Positions 1 to 8,842 of a DNA stretch of 64,000 nucleotides are shown piece after piece. Every line of letters starts with the position of its first letter. Within the stretch, counting starts at the first letter, position 1. The notes beneath the pieces are model-generated. The model searched no databases. It saw nothing but the letters and a program-made list of their open reading frames with translations, and was not told where the DNA came from. The stretch spans positions 62,001 through 126,000 of the forward strand of contig JAGWON010000004.1 of NCBI GenBank assembly GCA_028871055.1, in the 5' to 3' direction. This stretch comes from Alphaproteobacteria bacterium. Lineage in GTDB: Bacteria; Pseudomonadota; Alphaproteobacteria; ATCC43930; CGMCC-115725. The position numbers were made by a program, and so were the translations under genes.

Positions 1-341
1 CCGTTCTCGGCCACCTCAAACGCCCCCAACAGCGCCAAGTCGAGGTGGCCGCCGCGGATCATCAGAAAGGCGTCGTTGTGATGGAAATAGCTGCCGCCCG
101 GCACCAGCGTGACGAGCTGCTTGCCGGCGTTGATAAGATCGGGGTCCTCCTCGCCCTTCTTGGGCGCTGGTCCGGTGCCGAGCACGCCATTCTCGCTGTG
201 GAAGACGATCTCGCGGCCCTTCGGTATGTAATCGCCGCACAGCGTCGGCAGGCCGATGCCGAGGTTGACATAGGCGCCTTCGGGAATGTCCTGCGCGGCG
301 CGCCACGCCATCTGACGGCGCGACAAGGGCTGCAAACTCAT
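1..341 (-). CDS. CoA-transferase subunit B (3-oxoacid type), 3' end outside window
   Basis: This is the N-terminal 113 residues of the beta subunit of a two-subunit 3-oxoacid CoA-transferase, which moves CoA from succinyl-CoA or acetyl-CoA to a keto acid such as acetoacetate. The glycine-rich NLGIGLPTL segment lies near residue 26, and the SENG motif, whose Glu (here E50) is the catalytic nucleophile in this family, is intact. The start ATG at 341 overlaps the stop of the upstream membrane-protein gene as ATGA, so translation is probably coupled. The alpha subunit is at 844-1506 on the same strand. The substrate is inferred from the BKACE neighbour. The gene runs off the left edge. Confidence 0.9.
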   Translation of the reverse strand, partial: MSLQPLSRRQMAWRAAQDIPEGAYVNLGIGLPTLCGDYIPKGREIVFHSENGVLGTGPAPKKGEEDPDLINAGKQLVTLVPGGSYFHHNDAFLMIRGGHLDLALLGAFEVAEN

Positions 342-844
342 TTCCGCATCTCTTCCGGCGATCTGAGGCCGAGCATGACCGCCCAGGCGTTCACTATCAC
401 GGAAACCAGGAAATCGACAAAGGCGGCGGTGACCAGGTAAAGACCCCAGCCTGCCCCGAAGAACAGCGCTGCGCCGCCGACCACGCCCGTTAGGTAACCG
501 GCCATGTAGGCGATCGCGATCGACAGCACCGAGCCGCCTCGCCGGCCCAATTCGCGGTCGCGGATGAACGCGCGGTGGGTGAAGGTGATGGGGATCGACA
601 GGCCGAGCAGATTGACCGCGCAAATTTCCAGACCGAGCAACGTCATCGGTTGCGGCGCCAGAATCGCCGTTGCCTGGACCAGAAGCGCCAGTAGGTGCAG
701 CGCAATATTGCGGGCGCGATGACGGTAGACCTGGTTGGCGATGATGTCGTCGAGGTGCAGCGACGTTGCGACGAACAGCAAGCCGATCAGCGCCGCCGCC
801 GAGCTGCCGAGCATGACATAAAGGTCGTGCCAGGCTTCCAGCAT
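338..844 (-). CDS. Membrane protein coupled between CoA-transferase subunits
   Basis: A 168-residue polytopic membrane protein I do not recognise. Hydrophobic segments lie around residues 7-28, 43-63, 65-85 and 95-150, giving four or five predicted helices; FVATSLHLDDI follows the first helix. The chosen ATG at 844 overlaps the stop of the CoA-transferase alpha gene (ATGA), and its own stop overlaps the start of the beta gene (ATGA). The frame stays open upstream of 844, but that part only shadows the alpha gene. A membrane gene wedged between two subunits of a soluble enzyme is unusual. A role in uptake or sensing of the keto acid is only a guess. Confidence 0.8.
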   Translation of the reverse strand: MLEAWHDLYVMLGSSAAALIGLLFVATSLHLDDIIANQVYRHRARNIALHLLALLVQATAILAPQPMTLLGLEICAVNLLGLSIPITFTHRAFIRDRELGRRGGSVLSIAIAYMAGYLTGVVGGAALFFGAGWGLYLVTAAFVDFLVSVIVNAWAVMLGLRSPEEMRK

Positions 845-1506
845 CACGCCACCTGGACCACGCGGTCGACGAAGATGCTCGGCGTGACGATGGCCTCGGG
901 ATCGAGCGATCCCAGTTCGACGATTTCCTTCACTTGCACCACGGTCAGGTCGGCGGCGGTCGCCATCACCGGATTGAAGTTCCGCGCCGACTTCCGATAG
1001 ACGAGATTGCCCCACCGGTCGGCCTTGAGCGCGCGGATCAGCGCGACGTCGCCTCTGAGCGGCTTTTCGAGCACATAGGTCTTGCCGTCGAATACGCGCG
1101 TCTCTTTGCCCTCGGCCAGCTGCGTGCCGGCGGCGGTCGGCGTGTAGAAGCCGCCGATCCCTGCCCCGGCCGCGCGCAGACGTTCGGTGAGCGTACCCTG
1201 TGGCACCAGATCGAGCTCGATCGAGCCGGCCTTATAAGCCGCCTCGAAGACGTGCGGATCGGCGGTGCGCGGATAGGAGCAGATCACCTTGCGCACGCGG
1301 CCTTCCTTGATCAGCCGGGCGATCCCGGTCTTGCCGGTGCCCGCGTTGTTGGCGACGACGGTGAGATTGCGTATGCCGAGATCGAGCAGCGCCTCGGTGA
1401 GCTCGGTCGGCTCGCCGACCGTGCCGAAGCCGCCGCACAGCACGGTCGCGCCATCCCTTATCCCGGCCACCGCAGCGGCTAGGTCCTTCACGCGCTTGTC
1501 GATCAT
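844..1506 (-). CDS. CoA-transferase subunit A (3-oxoacid type)
   Basis: The 220-residue alpha subunit of a 3-oxoacid/3-oxoadipate-type CoA-transferase; length is normal. The family's CoA-binding loop is seen as CGGFGTVGEP at residues 24-33, and the C-terminal PEAIVTPSIFVD tail is typical of the SCOT/PcaI/AtoD group. The ATG at 1506 follows directly on the TAG stop of the BKACE gene, and its TGA overlaps the ATG of the membrane-protein gene. Next to a BKACE the most likely job is activating acetoacetate to acetoacetyl-CoA, but PcaI-like or AtoD-like activity cannot be told apart by eye. Confidence 0.9.
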   Translation of the reverse strand: MIDKRVKDLAAAVAGIRDGATVLCGGFGTVGEPTELTEALLDLGIRNLTVVANNAGTGKTGIARLIKEGRVRKVICSYPRTADPHVFEAAYKAGSIELDLVPQGTLTERLRAAGAGIGGFYTPTAAGTQLAEGKETRVFDGKTYVLEKPLRGDVALIRALKADRWGNLVYRKSARNFNPVMATAADLTVVQVKEIVELGSLDPEAIVTPSIFVDRVVQVA

Positions 1507-2442
1507 CTAGAAACTGACCCGGTCTCCGCCCTTGAGCGCGAGCATGTCGCGCGCCTCCTTGGGCGTGGCGATTTCGAGCGACAGGTTTTCGAGGATGGCA
1601 CGGATGCGTTTCACCTGCTCGGCGTTGTTCCTGGCGAGCTGGCCCTTGCCGATATAGAGCGAATCTTCAAGCCCGACGCGGACGTTGCCGCCCATGATCG
1701 CGCCCATGGTGATGAGCGGCAATTGATGGCGCCCGGCCGCCAGGATCGACCAGTAGTACTGCTCGCCGAACAGCTTGTCGGCGACCGTCTTCATGTGGAC
1801 GACGTTCTCGGGATCAGCGCCGATGCCGCCCAGGATGCCGAAGATCGTCTGCACGAAGAGTGGGGGCTTGACCAGCTTGCGGTCGAGGAAATGGGCCAGC
1901 GTGTAGAGATGGCCGACGTCGTAGCATTCGAACTCGAAGCGCGTGCCGTGTCCCTCGCCCAGCTCTTTCAGCGTGCGCTCAATGTCCTTGAAGGTGTTCT
2001 TGAAGATGAAGTCGCGCGTCATCTCCAGGTATTGCGGCTCCCACTCGTGTTTGAACTCCTTGTAGCGGCTCAACATCGGATAGAGCCCGAAGTTCATCGA
2101 GCCCATGTTGAGCGAGCACATCTCGGGCGACGCCTTGAGCGGCGCGGCCAGGCGCTGCTCCAACGTCATGCCGTGGCCGCCGCCGGTGGTGATGTTCACC
2201 ACCGCGTCGCAGGCCTGCTTGATGCGCGGCAGGAACTGCATGAACACCGCCGGATCGGGCGTCGGCCGGCCGTCCTTCGGATCGCGGGCATGCAGGTGCA
2301 GGATCGCTGCGCCCGCCTCGGCCGCGCCGATCGCCTGTTCGGCGACCTGATCGGGCGTCAGCGGCAGATGGGGACTCATGGTCGGGGTGTGGATCGACCC
2401 CGTCACCGCACAGGTGATGATGACCTTGCCGCGCTTCGCCAT
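1507..2442 (-). CDS. Beta-keto acid cleavage enzyme (BKACE, DUF849 family)
   Basis: A 311-residue protein of the BKACE family, whose founder is 3-keto-5-aminohexanoate cleavage enzyme (Kce). These Zn-dependent TIM-barrel enzymes condense a beta-keto acid with acetyl-CoA to give acetoacetate and a new acyl-CoA. The N-terminus KVIITCAVTGSIHTPTMSPH and the HLHARDPKDGRPTPD segment are diagnostic; the HxH in the latter (near residues 49-51) supplies metal ligands. The start at 2442 has a strong GGGAGG site upstream. The product acetoacetate would be used by the CoA-transferase encoded downstream. Substrate specificity (for example dehydrocarnitine) cannot be assigned from sequence. Confidence 0.92.
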   Translation of the reverse strand: MAKRGKVIITCAVTGSIHTPTMSPHLPLTPDQVAEQAIGAAEAGAAILHLHARDPKDGRPTPDPAVFMQFLPRIKQACDAVVNITTGGGHGMTLEQRLAAPLKASPEMCSLNMGSMNFGLYPMLSRYKEFKHEWEPQYLEMTRDFIFKNTFKDIERTLKELGEGHGTRFEFECYDVGHLYTLAHFLDRKLVKPPLFVQTIFGILGGIGADPENVVHMKTVADKLFGEQYYWSILAAGRHQLPLITMGAIMGGNVRVGLEDSLYIGKGQLARNNAEQVKRIRAILENLSLEIATPKEARDMLALKGGDRVSF

Positions 2443-2472
2443 TCGCCCTCCCGTTCCAACCGCGTTCGGCGG

Positions 2473-3693
2473 TCACCCGTGGGCGAGAATGAACTCCCGC
2501 ACCTTCGGGTAGATCTCGCTGCGCCAGCGCCGGCCGTTGAACACGCCGTAATGGCCGACCTCGGCCTGGACGTAGCGCGCCTTTTTTCCGGCCTCGAGGC
2601 CGCACAGCAGACCGTGCGCGGCCGCAGTCTGGCCGACGGCGCAAATGTCGTCGTTCTCCCCCTCGATGGTCAAGAGCGCGGTACGAGAAATCGCCGCCGG
2701 CTCGACCGGGCGCCCCTGCCACTCGAAGGTACCCCGCGGCAGCGCGTGGTCCTGGAACACGCGCTTCACCGTCTGAAGGTAGAAATCCGCCGGCAGGTCC
2801 ATCACCGACATGTACTCGTCGTAGAACTTGCGCGTCATCGCCGCGCTCTCGCCGTCGCCCCGCACCAGATGGTTGAACAGATCGACATGCGCGGTGACGT
2901 GGCGATCGAGATTCATCGTCATGAAGCCGGCAAGCTGCAGGAAGCCGGGATAGACCCGCCGGAACGCGCCGGAATAGCGCGCCGGCACCGCGGCGATGAC
3001 GTTCTTCTCGAACCACGACAGCGGCCGCGTGGTCGCGAGCTTGTTGACGGCCGTCGGATTGACCCGGGTGTCGATCGGCCCGCCCATCAGCGTCATGGTC
3101 CGCGGCTGAGCGGGATCGTCGGCGGCGGCGAGCAGCGCCACCGCCGCCAGCACCGGCACGGCAGGCTGGCATACCGCGATCACGTTGAGATCGCCGGCGA
3201 GGTCGCGCAGATACGACATCATCAGCGCGATGTGGTCGTCGAGACCGAAGTGGCCATAGAGCAGCGGCACGTTGCGCGCGTTGGTCCAGTCGGTCACATA
3301 GACGTCGAAGTCGGGCAGCAGCGTCTCGACCGTGCCGCGCAGCAGAGTCGCGAAATGGCCGGAAAGCGGCGCAACCAGCAGCACGCACGGCTGGACCGCG
3401 GCGACGCCCTCCTTGCGAAAATGGAGCAGCGTGCAGAACGGGTGACGGGCGACGACCTCCTCGTTTACCGGCAGGACGCGGGCGCCGATCGCGACCGATC
3501 GGATGGCGAAGGGCGGCCGCTCGTGCCACATGCCCGCACGTGCCACCATCTCGCAGGCGGCCGCGGCGGTACGCACCATCGGATGATGCGCGACCACCGG
3601 CCACGGCTGGTTCAGCAGGCCCTGGACGGTCTGCGCCAGCATCCGGATCGGGGCGAAGGCGTCGCGATGCGCCTGATAGGTCTCATAGAGCAT
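2473..3693 (-). CDS. phaZ: Intracellular polyhydroxyalkanoate depolymerase
   Basis: A 406-residue alpha/beta-hydrolase of the intracellular PHB depolymerase type (PhaZ). It mobilises storage granules to 3-hydroxybutyrate. The N-terminal MLYETYQAHRDAFAP is typical, the nucleophile elbow is VIAVCQPAVP with a Cys (C175) in place of Ser as known for PhaZ1-type enzymes, and the C-terminal VGHYGVFNGRRWR holds the catalytic His. I start at ATG 3693 rather than the in-frame GTG at 3699, because GGGAGGG lies 8 bases before the ATG but only 2 before the GTG. Its product feeds acetoacetate metabolism, fitting the BKACE and CoA-transferase genes downstream. Confidence 0.92.
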   Translation of the reverse strand: MLYETYQAHRDAFAPIRMLAQTVQGLLNQPWPVVAHHPMVRTAAAACEMVARAGMWHERPPFAIRSVAIGARVLPVNEEVVARHPFCTLLHFRKEGVAAVQPCVLLVAPLSGHFATLLRGTVETLLPDFDVYVTDWTNARNVPLLYGHFGLDDHIALMMSYLRDLAGDLNVIAVCQPAVPVLAAVALLAAADDPAQPRTMTLMGGPIDTRVNPTAVNKLATTRPLSWFEKNVIAAVPARYSGAFRRVYPGFLQLAGFMTMNLDRHVTAHVDLFNHLVRGDGESAAMTRKFYDEYMSVMDLPADFYLQTVKRVFQDHALPRGTFEWQGRPVEPAAISRTALLTIEGENDDICAVGQTAAAHGLLCGLEAGKKARYVQAEVGHYGVFNGRRWRSEIYPKVREFILAHG

Positions 3694-3907
3694 CGCCACG
3701 GCCCTCCCGCAGAGTTAACGGAACATGAAGGCCAGGCGCCGCGCGTAACAGCCAAGCCGGCGAAAAATCGATCACGTTCGATTTAATCGTGCCGCGTCCC
3801 AGGGTCAAGCAAACTTACCTAAGCTGCTCACGAATCGGGCAAATTCACGGCTCATTAACATCCTCAACCGATAGTTAGCGTTCCCACCCTGCCACGAGAC
3901 TCCTGCT

Positions 3908-6340
3908 ATGCCCGCGGTGCAGAAGCAAATCTCCCGGGATGACAATTCGGTTGCGGGATCAAGCGATTCTGCGGCGTGTCTCGCTATGGCCGAAGCGCGA
4001 CTCGCGGCGACCGAAGCCCGACTCGCCGACGCCGAGCAGATGCTCGGCGATGCCTTGCAAAGCTCGCTGTCGTGGCTGTGGGAAACGGACGCGCAATTGC
4101 GCTTCTCGCGCGTCGTCGGTCCCATCGAGCAGATCCTGGGTACCCTGCCCGACCGTCTGATAGGAAGGACACTCAAGGATTTCACCCGGACGCCGGACGA
4201 TCCGCACGTCCAGCAATATTTCGCCACCATAACGGCGCATCAGTCCTTTCACGACGTGGTCACCTCGATCAACACGCGCAAGGGCGCGCGCTGGGTCAAG
4301 GCGAGCGGCAAGCCGATGTTCGACGAGGGCGGAACATTCATCGGTTATCGTGGCATTGCCGGCGACGTCACCGCCCAGATCGAGAACGAGCGCAGCGCCG
4401 CGGAGGCGCATCGCCGTTTCATGGAGGCCATCGAAAACGTGCCGGCGGGCCTGATGCTGTGCGATCGCGACGATCGAATCGTGTTCTGCAACAGCGTGAC
4501 CCAGCGCTATTTCCCCGCCGCGTCGCACCTGCTGGTGCCTGGCACGAAATACGAAGATCTGCTGCGGGCGCATGCGGCCAGCGGATATGTTCAGGGCGTC
4601 GGCGACGATTTTGAGGGTTGGATCGCCGAGCGCATGAAGACGCATCGCTCGGGCAGCGGCAACACCGTGCGCGCCTTCAAAGATGGCCGCTGGGTCCATA
4701 CCATCGAGCGACGCACTTCCGACGGCGGCATCGTCAGCGCCCGCATCGACATCACCGAGCTGAAGAAACGCGAGAAGGAGCTCGAAACCCTGAGCGAGAC
4801 GCTGCGCAAGAGCCAGGAACACCTGGCGCAGGCGCAACGCACCTCTGCCACGGGCAGCGTCGAGCGCAATCTTCAGACCGGCGAGGTCAAGTGGTCCGAC
4901 GAATGCAGTCGCATGTTCGGCCGCGAATCGGGCCTGCAGGCGCCCAGCCGGGACGAATTCCTCACCCTGGTGCATCCCGACGACCGTGCGACCTACGAGG
5001 CGTCGATGATCGCCTCGGAAAATGGCTTGACGTCGGAACCGTTCAAGTTCCGCGCCGTCCACGGCGATGGCTCGATCCACTGGCTCCATTGCGAATCCTC
5101 CGTGGTGCTGGACGCCGATGGCAAGCCGTGGAAGCGCATCGGCACCTATCGCGACATCACCGTCGAGCACCAGGCCCAGGAAGAGCTCAAGGCGATGACC
5201 GACAAGCTGCGACGCAGCCAGGAATACCTTTCGCAGGCCCAGCGCCTCGCGCACATGGGTAGCGACTTCCGCGACCTGCGCACCGACGTCGCCGAGTGGT
5301 CAGACTCCAGCTACGAGATCTTCGGCGTCGACAAGGCGACCTTCGCGCCGACGACCGAGAATTTCCTCGCGCTCGTCCATCCCGACGATCATGTGGTCGT
5401 CGCACGCACGCGCGGCGAAATCGCGCAGGGCAAGAATCCCGAGCCGTTCGAGTACCGCGCCATCCGGCCGGACGGCACCATTCGGCACATCGCCCGCGAG
5501 TGTGCCGTCGAGTTCGACGAGAACGGCAAGCCTCTTTCCATGGTCGGCACCATCCGCGACGTGACCGAAAAGCGCGCCCAGGAAGAGAAGCTTCGCCGCC
5601 AGAGCCGCGAGATCGAGGAGCGCAACCAGGAGCTTCAGCGGTCGAACGCCGAGCTCGAGCAGTTCGCCTACGTCGCCTCGCACGACCTGCAGGAGCCGCT
5701 GCGGATGGTCGCGAGCTATTGCCAGCTGCTGCAGCGCCGCTACAAGGGTAAACTCGACGACGACGCCAACGAGTTCATCGGCTTCGCTGTCGAAGGCGCG
5801 AGCCGGATGCAGCGCCTAATCAACGACCTGCTGAGCTATTCGCGCGTCGGCCGCAAGGGCAGCGATCCCGAGCCGCTCGAATTCTCGGAGGTGGTCAACG
5901 CGGCGCTGGGTAATCTCAAGAGCGCGATCGCAGACAGCGGCGCGGCGGTGAACGTCGGGACGCTGCCGCGCGTCGTCGGCGTGCGCATGCAGCTTTCCCA
6001 GCTCATGCAGAATCTGATCGGCAACGCGATCAAATTCCACCGCGACGGCGTGACACCGACGATCTCGGTTTCCGCCACGCGCGAGGACAAGATGTGGCAT
6101 GTCGTCGTCGAGGATAACGGCATCGGCATCGAGCCGCAGTATCTCGAGCGCGTGTTCCTCATCTTCCAGCGCCTGCACGAGCGCAACAAGTATCCCGGGA
6201 CCGGCATCGGTCTCGCGATCGCCAAAAAGGTGATCGAATACCACGGTGGCCGCATCTGGATCGAATCAGCGCCGGGCCAGGGCAGCCGCTTCCACTTCAC
6301 GCTCCCGGCTGCCATCCAGAATGGAGCCACCGATGCCTGA
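3908..6340 (+). CDS. Multi-PAS sensor histidine kinase
   Basis: An 810-residue soluble histidine kinase with no membrane segment. Four PAS-type repeats lie at roughly residues 46-160, 166-280, 305-425 and 437-552; the last two each end in a PAC-like GT.RD(I/V)T motif. A coiled linker near 555-585 precedes the dimerisation domain, in which [12 protein letters not shown] carries the phospho-acceptor H592, the variant found in phytochrome-like kinases. The ATPase has N (NLIGNAIKF), G1 (DNGIGI) and G2 (GTGIGLAI) boxes. Its stop overlaps the start of the response regulator gene by 8 bases, so the two form an operon. Ligands of the PAS domains are unknown. Confidence 0.93.
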   Translation: MPAVQKQISRDDNSVAGSSDSAACLAMAEARLAATEARLADAEQMLGDALQSSLSWLWETDAQLRFSRVVGPIEQILGTLPDRLIGRTLKDFTRTPDDPHVQQYFATITAHQSFHDVVTSINTRKGARWVKASGKPMFDEGGTFIGYRGIAGDVTAQIENERSAAEAHRRFMEAIENVPAGLMLCDRDDRIVFCNSVTQRYFPAASHLLVPGTKYEDLLRAHAASGYVQGVGDDFEGWIAERMKTHRSGSGNTVRAFKDGRWVHTIERRTSDGGIVSARIDITELKKREKELETLSETLRKSQEHLAQAQRTSATGSVERNLQTGEVKWSDECSRMFGRESGLQAPSRDEFLTLVHPDDRATYEASMIASENGLTSEPFKFRAVHGDGSIHWLHCESSVVLDADGKPWKRIGTYRDITVEHQAQEELKAMTDKLRRSQEYLSQAQRLAHMGSDFRDLRTDVAEWSDSSYEIFGVDKATFAPTTENFLALVHPDDHVVVARTRGEIAQGKNPEPFEYRAIRPDGTIRHIARECAVEFDENGKPLSMVGTIRDVTEKRAQEEKLRRQSREIEERNQELQRSNAELEQFAYVASHDLQEPLRMVASYCQLLQRRYKGKLDDDANEFIGFAVEGASRMQRLINDLLSYSRVGRKGSDPEPLEFSEVVNAALGNLKSAIADSGAAVNVGTLPRVVGVRMQLSQLMQNLIGNAIKFHRDGVTPTISVSATREDKMWHVVVEDNGIGIEPQYLERVFLIFQRLHERNKYPGTGIGLAIAKKVIEYHGGRIWIESAPGQGSRFHFTLPAAIQNGATDA

Positions 6341-6794
6341 GACATCCAACGGCCGCCCGATCGAGATCCTGCTCGTTGAGGACAATCCCGGCGACGCGCG
6401 GTTGACGCGGGAAGCCCTGCGCGAGGGCAAGATCCGGAACAACCTTAACCACGTGCGCGACGGCGTGGAGGCCCTCGCCTTCCTCAAGCGCGAAGGCGAG
6501 TACGCCAACGCGCCGATGCCGGACCTGGTCCTGCTCGACCTCAATCTGCCGCGCAAGGACGGACGCGAGGTCCTTGCCGAAATGAAGCAGGACCTGCGGC
6601 TGCGCGTCATCCCGGTGGTGGTGCTGACCACGTCCGAGGCCGAGAACGATATCGTCCGCAGCTATCAGCTGCATGCCAACTGCTACATCACCAAGCCGGT
6701 GGGGCTCGAGCAGTTCATCGAGATCGTGCGCGAAATCGAAAGCTTCTGGCTGGCGGTCGTCACTCTGCCGAACCGGAACGAGAATGCGGCCTAG
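6333..6794 (+). CDS. Single-domain response regulator, Rcp1-like
   Basis: A 153-residue stand-alone receiver domain. [15 protein letters not shown] near the N-terminus is typical of the Rcp1 type that pairs with phytochrome-class kinases; the phospho-acceptor is D69 (LLDLNLP), the switch Thr lies in VLTTSE and the conserved Lys is K121 (TKPVG). There is no output domain, so it should act by relay or protein contact. ATG 6333 sits inside the last codons of the kinase gene; an in-frame ATG at 6321 is an alternative. The cognate kinase is probably the upstream gene, and the downstream REC-kinase may receive or pass the phosphate. Confidence 0.93.
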   Translation: MPETSNGRPIEILLVEDNPGDARLTREALREGKIRNNLNHVRDGVEALAFLKREGEYANAPMPDLVLLDLNLPRKDGREVLAEMKQDLRLRVIPVVVLTTSEAENDIVRSYQLHANCYITKPVGLEQFIEIVREIESFWLAVVTLPNRNENAA

Positions 6795-6830
6795 CGCATT
6801 TCGAAGGAAGCCAGTTGAAGCGAATTGACA

Positions 6831-8018
6831 ATGCCCGATCCCGACGCTTCCGCCGCCACACACGTGCTGCGAATACTTCTCATTGAAGATAACCCGGGCG
6901 ATGCCCGGTTGACGCAGGAGTTGCTGCGCGAGGCCAGCGACTTCGCCTTCGAGCTCGTCCACGTAACGAGCTTCGAGCAGGGCATGACGGCGCTTGCCGA
7001 CGGCGTCTTCGATATCGCGCTGGTCGACCTATCGCTCGGCGATTCGCACGGCATCGAGACGGTCCGGCGCATGCATCAGCGCGCCCCGCTGGTGCCGATG
7101 GTCGTGCTCAGCGGCCTCGAGGACGAAGCCATGGCGATGGCCGCGCTGCAGGAAGGCGCACAGGACTATCTGGTCAAGGGCCAGAGCGACGGCAATCTGA
7201 TCAAGCGCGCGATCCGCTATGCGATGGAACGCAAGCACGTCGAGGCCCAGCTCGTCGAGACCAAGAACAGCGCCGAAGCAGCGAGCCGCGCCAAGACCGA
7301 ATTCCTCGCCAATATGAGCCACGAGCTGCGCACACCCTTGAACGCCATCATCGGCTTTTCCGAAATCCTGAAGCAGGAACCATTGGGGCCGCTCGGCCAT
7401 CCGTCGTATCGCGATTACGTCAGCGACGTACATGAAAGCGGCATCCACCTGTTGCGCATCATCAACGACATTCTCGACCTGTCGAAGATCGAGGTCGGCA
7501 AGCTGACGCTCAACGAGACCCCCATCGAGCCGCGCGAGGTGATCGAATCCTGCATGCGCATCGTGCGCGAGCGCGCCGCCAATGTCAGCCTCAACCTGAT
7601 CGCGGACATCGCTTCGGATCTGCCGACGCTCAATGCCGATGAGCGCATGGTCAAGCAGGTGCTGCTGAATCTGCTGTCGAATGCGATCAAGTTCACGCCG
7701 GCCGGCGGCTCGGTGCGCGTCAGCGCGCGGGTCGACGAGCAGGACGGACTGACGATCCTCGTCGCCGATACCGGCATCGGCATCGCGCCGGCCGACCTCG
7801 AACGCGCGCTGCAGCCGTTCGAGCAGATCGACAGCTCGCTGCACCGGAAGTACCAGGGCACCGGCCTGGGGCTTCCCCTCGCCCGCTCGATGTGCGAGCT
7901 GCACGGCGGCAGTTTGGCGATCGCGAGCACCGTCGGCCACGGCACCACCGTCACCGTGCGCTTTCCGCCCGCGCGCAGCCTGCGCAAGTCCGCGCCGGCC
8001 AAGCGCGATGTCGCCTAG
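6831..8018 (+). CDS. REC-histidine kinase fusion (PleC/DivJ-type core)
   Basis: A 395-residue protein with an N-terminal receiver (residues 12-130, phospho-acceptor D66 in VDLSLGDS) followed by a HisKA/HATPase core. The H box FLANMSHELRTPLNAI carries H164, with N box NLLSNAIKF, G1 DTGIGI and G2 GTGLGLPL. No transmembrane segment is seen. The receiver lies before the kinase, the reverse of a classical hybrid kinase. ATG 6831 is preferred over an in-frame TTG at 6825. It is third in the 3908-8018 cluster and probably belongs to the same phosphorelay. Confidence 0.92.
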   Translation: MPDPDASAATHVLRILLIEDNPGDARLTQELLREASDFAFELVHVTSFEQGMTALADGVFDIALVDLSLGDSHGIETVRRMHQRAPLVPMVVLSGLEDEAMAMAALQEGAQDYLVKGQSDGNLIKRAIRYAMERKHVEAQLVETKNSAEAASRAKTEFLANMSHELRTPLNAIIGFSEILKQEPLGPLGHPSYRDYVSDVHESGIHLLRIINDILDLSKIEVGKLTLNETPIEPREVIESCMRIVRERAANVSLNLIADIASDLPTLNADERMVKQVLLNLLSNAIKFTPAGGSVRVSARVDEQDGLTILVADTGIGIAPADLERALQPFEQIDSSLHRKYQGTGLGLPLARSMCELHGGSLAIASTVGHGTTVTVRFPPARSLRKSAPAKRDVA

Positions 8019-8030
8019 CCCGTCGCCGAC

Positions 8031-8810
8031 CTAGAACGTTCCCGGATAGGCGCCGCCATCCATCAGAAGATTCTGGCCGGTGATGTAGCCTGCCTGCACG
8101 CCGCACAGGAAGGCACAAGCGGCGCCGAACTCGTCGGGCGTGCCGAACCGTGCCGCGGGGATCGTCGTCAGTCGCCGCTGTTGTGCCTCTTCAACCGAGT
8201 TCTTGGCGTTCTGCGCCATGGTTTCGGTGTTCGCGCGGAGCCGATCGGTGTCCATCGCCCCTGGAAGCAGGTTGTTGATGGTTACGTTGTGCGCGACCGT
8301 TTTGCGCGCCAGGCCGGCGACAAAACCGGTGAGGCCGGTCCGCGCGCCGTTCGACAGCCCGAGGATGTCGATCGGCGCCTTTACGGCGCTCGACGTGATA
8401 TTGACGATGCGGCCGAAGCGCCGCGCGATCATGCCGTCCACCGTCGCCTGGATCAGAGCGATCGGCGTCAGCATGTTGGCGTCGAGCGCTTTGATCCAGA
8501 TATCGCGCGTCCACGCGCGGAAATCGCCGGGCGGCGGCCCGCCGGCATTGGTGACCAGGATGTCGGGCGCCGGACATGCGGCCAGCGCGGCGACGCGGCC
8601 TTCGGGCGTAGTGATGTCGCCGGCGACCGCGACGACCTTGACGCCGTAGGCGGCGCGCAGCTCGGCGGCCGTCGCTTCGAGCGCCTCGCGACCGCGTGCA
8701 GTGACGACGACATCGACGCCTTCGGCCGCGAGCGCCGCGGCGCAGCCCTTCCCCAGCCCTTTGCTCGCCGCGCAGACGAGCGCCGTCTTGTTCTTGAGGC
8801 CCAGATCCAT
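8031..8810 (-). CDS. SDR-family protein with degenerate catalytic residues
   Basis: A 259-residue short-chain dehydrogenase/reductase resembling 3-oxoacyl-ACP reductases. The Rossmann fold is clear (NAGG at 88-91, GDI near 64), but the nucleotide motif is AASKGLG (14-20) rather than TGxxxGxG, and where the catalytic Tyr-x3-Lys is expected, 13 residues after S140, the sequence is S153-N-G-A-R157. A known SDR subgroup annotated as FabG-like lacks these residues, so this is likely inherited rather than damage. Catalytic activity of the usual SDR type is doubtful. It converges on the REC-kinase gene, with 12 bases between the stops. Confidence 0.88.
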   Translation of the reverse strand: MDLGLKNKTALVCAASKGLGKGCAAALAAEGVDVVVTARGREALEATAAELRAAYGVKVVAVAGDITTPEGRVAALAACPAPDILVTNAGGPPPGDFRAWTRDIWIKALDANMLTPIALIQATVDGMIARRFGRIVNITSSAVKAPIDILGLSNGARTGLTGFVAGLARKTVAHNVTINNLLPGAMDTDRLRANTETMAQNAKNSVEEAQQRRLTTIPAARFGTPDEFGAACAFLCGVQAGYITGQNLLMDGGAYPGTF

Positions 8811-8842
8811 ATGCCCTCCTGCGCTGCCGCGATCGTGCGGCC

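Noticed and set aside
1723-3786. A 687-codon open frame opposite BKACE and phaZ
   Set aside because: It spans two well-identified genes on the other strand; typical high-GC shadow.
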